Positions 60,153 through 64,000 of a stretch of 64,000 bases of DNA are shown here, in pieces (positions within the stretch are counted from its first letter, which is position 1; every line of letters starts with the position of its first letter). Origin of the DNA: Palsa-744 sp963813035 (GTDB lineage Bacteria > Actinomycetota > Thermoleophilia > Solirubrobacterales > Solirubrobacteraceae); the NCBI GenBank assembly GCA_963813035.1, contig CAWEXJ010000002.1, positions 1,116,001 to 1,180,000 on the forward strand. The letters run 5' to 3'. Under the pieces are notes generated by a model that saw only the letters and a list, made by a program, of their open reading frames with translations, was not told the DNA's origin and ran no database searches. The translations under genes and the position numbers were made by a program.

Positions 60153-62915
60153 GTGAAAGTCGGCCTTGAGAGCGATGTATCGGGCAGAGAGGCCGAGTTC
60201 GCGCGTCTGGAGGAGTTCCTCGCAGCCGGCGAGCCGGGGAAGACGCTCGCGCTCATCGGCGACCCCGGGATCGGTAAGACAACGCTCTGGGAGAGCGGCA
60301 TGCGGATGGCGAGCGAACGGGGAATGCGTGTGCTCTGCGCACGCCCCAGCGCTGCCGAGGTCCGGCCCTCCTTCGCCTCGCTGGTGGACCTGTTCGACGG
60401 TGTCGGCCCGGATGTCCTGGACGGGTTGCCAGCGCCCCAGCGCAAGGCGCTCGAGGTTGCCCTGCTGCGGAGCGATCCGGTCGCCGCCACAGCCGACAGC
60501 TACGCAATCGATCTGGGATGCCTGGCGGTGATTCGCTCCCTGGCGGCCGTATCTCCAGTGGTGGTCGCGCTGGACGATCTTCAATGGCTGGACGCATCCT
60601 CCGAGGCCGCGCTCGTATTTCTGGTCGAACGGCTCGCCGGTGAGCGGGTGGTGTTTCTGCTGGCGCGCCGTGAAGGTGAGCGGACGCGGCTGGAGCGGGT
60701 GCTGGAGCGCGGAAGCTTCGCGCGGATGCCGATCGGTCCGCTGAGTGTGGGGGCCGTCCGGCAGATGCTGCTCCGTCGCCTCCAGCTCACAGTGTCCAGG
60801 GCCGTCCTGCGTCGAGTGGCAGATGTGACCCTCGGCAATCCCCTGTTCGTGCTTGAACTTGGTCGCGCCCTGATGGCGGGTGCCATCACCGAGGCTGCCG
60901 ATGAGATCCCTCTGCCCGGGGACATCGAGGAGCTGCTGGGGACGCGGATCGCGGCCCTCGCTCCGGACATCCGGACCCTGCTCGCTGTCCTTGCCGTGAG
61001 CGCCGATGTTCGCACAGGAACTGTCATCGAGGTCACCACGCTGGAGGCTCTGGACGCCGCCGTCGACCTCGGCATGGTCCTCGTCGAGGACGATCGCGTT
61101 CGCGCCGCGCACCCGCTGCTCGCGGCTGCTGCACTGGCAGCGACAGGACGCGGCGAGCTGCGGGATATCCACGCCTCCCTCGCACATGTAACTGCCGACG
61201 AGTGCCAGCGCGCGATTCACCTCGCGCTTGCCAGAGAGGGCTATGACGACGGGCTCGCCGCAACCGTCGCGGCGGCGGCAGGGCGTGCGTCCGCGCGTGG
61301 CTCGCGTGAGCAGGCCGTTCGGCTCTCCGAACACGCCATCCGTTTCACCGAGCCCGCTTCTTCCGCTCGCGGTGAACGCATCGTGGAACTGGCGGCGAAC
61401 CTCGAGACCGCGGGGGAGGTGCAGCGTATGACAGAGCTCCTCGAAGCTGAGCTTCCGTCCTTGCCCGTCGGCCCCTTGACCGCGCGCGCCCGCTTGATGC
61501 TCTCCGAGGGATCCGAGCTGCGTGAGCTCGAGGAGCTCGAACGACATCGAGCGCGGGCGCTGGACGAGGCCGCAGAGGACCCCGCGATGAGGGCGCTGGT
61601 GCTGGCCAAGAGCGCGGCGAGCGCGGCTGCCACTGCGGTGGAGGGCATCGCCCGGGCCCAGCTTCAGGCGCACGATGCGATCGCCGCCGCAGAGCACGCA
61701 GGACCGGATGAGCAGCGCGTCGCCCTCTATGCCCTCGCGTGGGCGCGGGTAATGGGTGGCGAGCCGATCGACGAGCTGTGTGCAGAGCACGACCTGCTCT
61801 CCGAGGAGGCGTCCTACCTCGCCGCCTCACCGGAGCGGGTGGCGGCGCAGCGGAGGGTTTGGCGCGGGGAGGTCGCAAGCGCGCGAGAGGCGCTGCACCG
61901 CCTGCTCAGGCTTGCGGATGAGCGAGGCGAGCGCGAGTCCTACGCGATGATGCGCCTTCATCTGTGCGAGCTCTACCTGCGCACCGGTGAGTGGGAGGCG
62001 GCGCAGTCGCTGCTGGAGGAGTGGGCTGAGTCCTCGGACCGCGAGCTGATGTTTCAGCCCAGGTATGAGCGTTGCCAGGCGCTGCTCGCGGCCGGCCGCG
62101 GCGAATCCGAGGAAGCTGCACGCTGGGCAGTCAAGGCAATGGAGGGGGCTGCGGTCTCGGGTAGTGGCTGGGACCGACTGGAGGCGAGCCGCGCGCTTGG
62201 CACCGCCCAGCTGCTCGCACACGATTTCGAGGCGGCCGCCACGACCTTGCAGCAGACGTGGGATCACACGGTACGCGAGGGGGTCCTCGAGCCAGGGGTG
62301 TTCCCCGTAGCCGCTGACCTGGTCGACGTGCTTGTGGAACTCGGCGAGCCGGGGCGGGCAAGCGAGGTGGCCCACAGATTGGGTTCCCTTGCCGCAGCCC
62401 AGGAGCATCCGTGGGGTGTCGCGACGGCGCGCCGGTGCCGGGCGCTGATCGATCTGGCCGACGGCGAATATGACGCTCAGGCAGCGCAGGAGTTGCGTGG
62501 CGCCGCGCAGCAGTACCTCGAGCTCGGACTCAAATTTGATGCCGGGCGTTCGCTGCTCTCACTCGGTCGCAGCCAGCGGCGGCTGCGCAAGCGAAGCGAT
62601 GCGCGACACAGCCTGCAGATGGCCGCGAGCGCCTTTCGGGACCTGCGCTCGGAGGGATGGGCAGCGCTGGCGGAGCTCGAAATCCAGCGCGTCGGGGCGC
62701 GCCGGCCTGGTGCCGCGGGTGAGCTGACGCCGGCCGAGCGCGAGACCGCCGTGCTCGCAGCGCAGGGGCTCTCGAACAAGGAAATCGCTCGCCGGCTCGT
62801 CGTCACGGTGCACACCGTGGAGGTCCATCTCTCGCGCGCTTATGCCAAGCTGGGGATCAGCTCGAGAGGGCAGCTTTCGGGGCGCCTGCCCGAGGGGGCC
62901 GCCGCCAAAGATTGA
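60153..62915 (+). CDS. LuxR-family regulator with AAA ATPase (LAL type)
   Basis: About 920 residues from GTG 60153. AAA_16 ATPase: SGREAEFARLEEFLAAGEPG, Walker A ALIGDPGIGKTTLW (~31-45) and Walker B VVVALDDLQWLDAS (~138-151), then NPLFVLELGRAL. Residues ~390-840 are helical TPR-like repeats rich in Ala/Glu/Leu. The C-terminal LuxR HTH is LTPAERETAVLAAQGLSNKE, IARRLVVTVHTVEVHLSRAY. The open frame extends 1 kb further upstream but that part is antisense to the GH16 gene. It is the second LAL regulator in the window; it may control the neighbouring secreted-protein genes. Confidence 0.92.
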   Translation: MKVGLESDVSGREAEFARLEEFLAAGEPGKTLALIGDPGIGKTTLWESGMRMASERGMRVLCARPSAAEVRPSFASLVDLFDGVGPDVLDGLPAPQRKALEVALLRSDPVAATADSYAIDLGCLAVIRSLAAVSPVVVALDDLQWLDASSEAALVFLVERLAGERVVFLLARREGERTRLERVLERGSFARMPIGPLSVGAVRQMLLRRLQLTVSRAVLRRVADVTLGNPLFVLELGRALMAGAITEAADEIPLPGDIEELLGTRIAALAPDIRTLLAVLAVSADVRTGTVIEVTTLEALDAAVDLGMVLVEDDRVRAAHPLLAAAALAATGRGELRDIHASLAHVTADECQRAIHLALAREGYDDGLAATVAAAAGRASARGSREQAVRLSEHAIRFTEPASSARGERIVELAANLETAGEVQRMTELLEAELPSLPVGPLTARARLMLSEGSELRELEELERHRARALDEAAEDPAMRALVLAKSAASAAATAVEGIARAQLQAHDAIAAAEHAGPDEQRVALYALAWARVMGGEPIDELCAEHDLLSEEASYLAASPERVAAQRRVWRGEVASAREALHRLLRLADERGERESYAMMRLHLCELYLRTGEWEAAQSLLEEWAESSDRELMFQPRYERCQALLAAGRGESEEAARWAVKAMEGAAVSGSGWDRLEASRALGTAQLLAHDFEAAATTLQQTWDHTVREGVLEPGVFPVAADLVDVLVELGEPGRASEVAHRLGSLAAAQEHPWGVATARRCRALIDLADGEYDAQAAQELRGAAQQYLELGLKFDAGRSLLSLGRSQRRLRKRSDARHSLQMAASAFRDLRSEGWAALAELEIQRVGARRPGAAGELTPAERETAVLAAQGLSNKEIARRLVVTVHTVEVHLSRAYAKLGISSRGQLSGRLPEGAAAKD

Positions 62916-62951
62916 GGGTTTCCGTTATGGCGCCGGCGTCGAGGGGCTCTT

Positions 62952-63224
62952 ATGCTCGCCCCGATGGCCGAATATGTGGTCGAGCTGTTCGTGGCGCGCG
63001 GCGACGTCGAGATGGCGGTGACGGGCCGAGAGCGCGCCCGCGCCGCCGCTCTGGAGATCACCCGGCGCGGCTCGCAGGTCGCGTTTCGCCGGTCGATCCT
63101 GCTGGCTGCGGAGGAGACCTGTTTTCTGCTCTTCGATGCGGACTCGCTTGAGACGGTACAGCTGCTGGCCGAGCTCGCGGAGCTCGGCGAGCACCACATT
63201 GCAGCCGTGTCCGGGATGACCTGA
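62952..63224 (+). CDS. Small DUF4242-like protein
   Basis: A 90-residue ferredoxin-like alpha/beta protein: MAEYVVELFVARGDVE, then ERARAAALEITRRGSQVAFR, RSILLAAEETCFLLFDADS and a C-terminal helix. The pattern resembles DUF4242/SCO4226-type small proteins, some of which bind metal. ATG 62952 or ATG 62964 (MAEY). Function unknown. Confidence 0.6.
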   Translation: MLAPMAEYVVELFVARGDVEMAVTGRERARAAALEITRRGSQVAFRRSILLAAEETCFLLFDADSLETVQLLAELAELGEHHIAAVSGMT

Positions 63225-63272
63225 TCGCGACCGGGCCACACCTTCAAGCCCCAATAAGAGGAGGCCTCACAG

Positions 63273-64000
63273 ATGAGATGTCTTAGTGTGACCGCGCTGG
63301 CGATCCTGGTGCTCTTTGCAGCGGCTGCAACCTCGCAGGCGGCGGGCGCGATCAAGGCCTGCGTGCCCACAAAGGCCGCTAGCTCGTTCCTGACCCCCAA
63401 GCACGGCAAATGCAAACGAGGATTCAAGCTCACAACGCTCGGCGTCGAAGGCAAACAGGGCGGCGAAGGCAAACAGGGCACGGAGGGGAAAGCCGGTAGC
63501 CCCGGTCCCGAAGGCACGGACGGCTTCACAGGCGAACAGCGCGAACAGTTGAAGCTCCTCCTCGCTCATGCCACTTTCATCTCCAGCGGCGTGGGCGGTA
63601 AGCCTACGATCCAGTTCTCAGGCGTCAACGTGCAGATCATCAGCGGAGCCGGGGAAACAGCGACGACCAACGGCGAGGGCAACCTCGTGATCGGTTACAA
63701 CGAGACCAACGGGCGCCAGGTGCAGAGCGGATCGAACAACCTCGTCGTCGGCGAAGACCAGTCCTTCACCAGCTATGGAGGCATCGTGGCAGGGGACGAC
63801 AACACGATCGAAGGCCCGTTTGCCACGGTGACCGGCGGCAACGCCAATGTCGCCGGAGGAGGCTTCGCGTCCATCAGCGGCGGTTCGAGCAGCACCGCGG
63901 ACGGATTGGCTGCGTCCGTCGGGGGCGGCTTCGGCAACGTTGCCGGGGGTGAGGCCGCATGGATCGGCGGCGGAATCGGCAACGCCGCCGAGGGTGTGGC
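63273..64000 (+). CDS. Secreted collagen-like / YadA-head-like repeat protein (3' truncated)
   Basis: AGGAGG lies ~10 nt before ATG 63273. The frame is open to the window end (242 codons). A signal peptide (CLSVTALAILVLFAAAATSQ) precedes a Lys/Cys-rich segment and a short Gly-x-y run (GEGKQGTEGKAGSPGPEGTD), i.e. collagen-like. The rest alternates short beta strands with Asn/Gly/Ala turns: NNLVVGEDQSFTSYGGIVAG, NTIEGPFATVTGGNANVAGG, ...SVGGGFGNVAGGEAAWIGGG. This ~14-residue periodic pattern is like the left-handed beta-roll of YadA/Hia heads. Likely a surface-exposed adhesin or sheath protein; the C-terminal anchor is outside the window. Confidence 0.75.
   Translation, partial: MRCLSVTALAILVLFAAAATSQAAGAIKACVPTKAASSFLTPKHGKCKRGFKLTTLGVEGKQGGEGKQGTEGKAGSPGPEGTDGFTGEQREQLKLLLAHATFISSGVGGKPTIQFSGVNVQIISGAGETATTNGEGNLVIGYNETNGRQVQSGSNNLVVGEDQSFTSYGGIVAGDDNTIEGPFATVTGGNANVAGGGFASISGGSSSTADGLAASVGGGFGNVAGGEAAWIGGGIGNAAEGV

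Noticed and set aside
59964..61790. 608-codon minus-strand ORF opposite the second LAL regulator
   Set aside because: No Walker motif, signal or TM pattern; the sense frame has ATPase and LuxR HTH motifs.

Overview
The window is GC-rich, densely packed actinobacterial-type DNA. The gene families present (two very large AAA-LuxR regulators, ECF sigma factor/membrane partner pairs, a matrixin, a DUF3494 ice-binding protein, GH16, YkuD, SemiSWEET) and the codon usage suggest class Thermoleophilia, order Solirubrobacterales. That placement is inference; no rRNA or other phylogenetic marker gene lies in the window.

Bases 1-26,673 are an accessory region built by repeated insertion at one tRNA-Met(CAT) gene. 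Three direct repeats carry the tRNA 3' part from anticodon loop to acceptor end, at 12183-12225, 24412-24454 and 26631-26673. None has a 5' half beside it, so the intact tRNA should lie left of base 1. (a) 1-12.18 kb is a decayed prophage: a replication-type ATPase, an excisionase-like protein, terminase small and large subunits, tape measure, an inserted secreted-protein gene and a tyrosine integrase. No portal or capsid gene was recognised. The tape measure, the secreted protein and the integrase are all frameshifted. (b) 12.2-24.4 kb is a genomic island with its own intact tyrosine integrase at the left end, and cargo that looks like anti-phage defence: a 1,560-residue nuclease-NACHT-helical-repeat NTPase divergent from a TIR protein, a tightly overlapping nucleotidyltransferase / acidic helical protein / membrane protein cassette, and a PIN-like nuclease. 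(c) 24.5-26.7 kb is a small unit without an integrase. It carries a sigma factor and a membrane partner and keeps the same end architecture, including an arm-like site exactly 78 nt from the repeat.

26.7-33.2 kb looks like a fast-changing metabolic and regulatory stretch: two SDR genes divergent from a TetR gene with two palindromic operators, a MarR/cupin divergent pair, an epoxide hydrolase, an auxin-efflux-type permease, and remnants of MarR-like and methyltransferase genes. 33.2-38.8 kb is a minus-strand run of LuxR regulator, flavoprotein and nitrilase-family protein; the nitrilase homologue has Ser where the catalytic Cys should be. 39-50.5 kb holds DUF3253, aldo/keto reductase, two VOC proteins, a DHA2 drug exporter, an EamA exporter, aldehyde dehydrogenase, an MFS-cyclic-nucleotide-binding fusion, TetR and a secreted CocE-type hydrolase.

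50.5-64 kb is signalling and surface biology: an ECF sigma factor overlapping its membrane partner, a PAS-EAL phosphodiesterase overlapping a coiled-coil protein, an atypical NarL-type regulator, and a run of secreted proteins (matrixin, ice-binding protein, L,D-transpeptidase, GH16 glucanase). The window ends inside a secreted protein with a collagen-like stretch followed by YadA-head-like Gly/Asn/Ala repeats.
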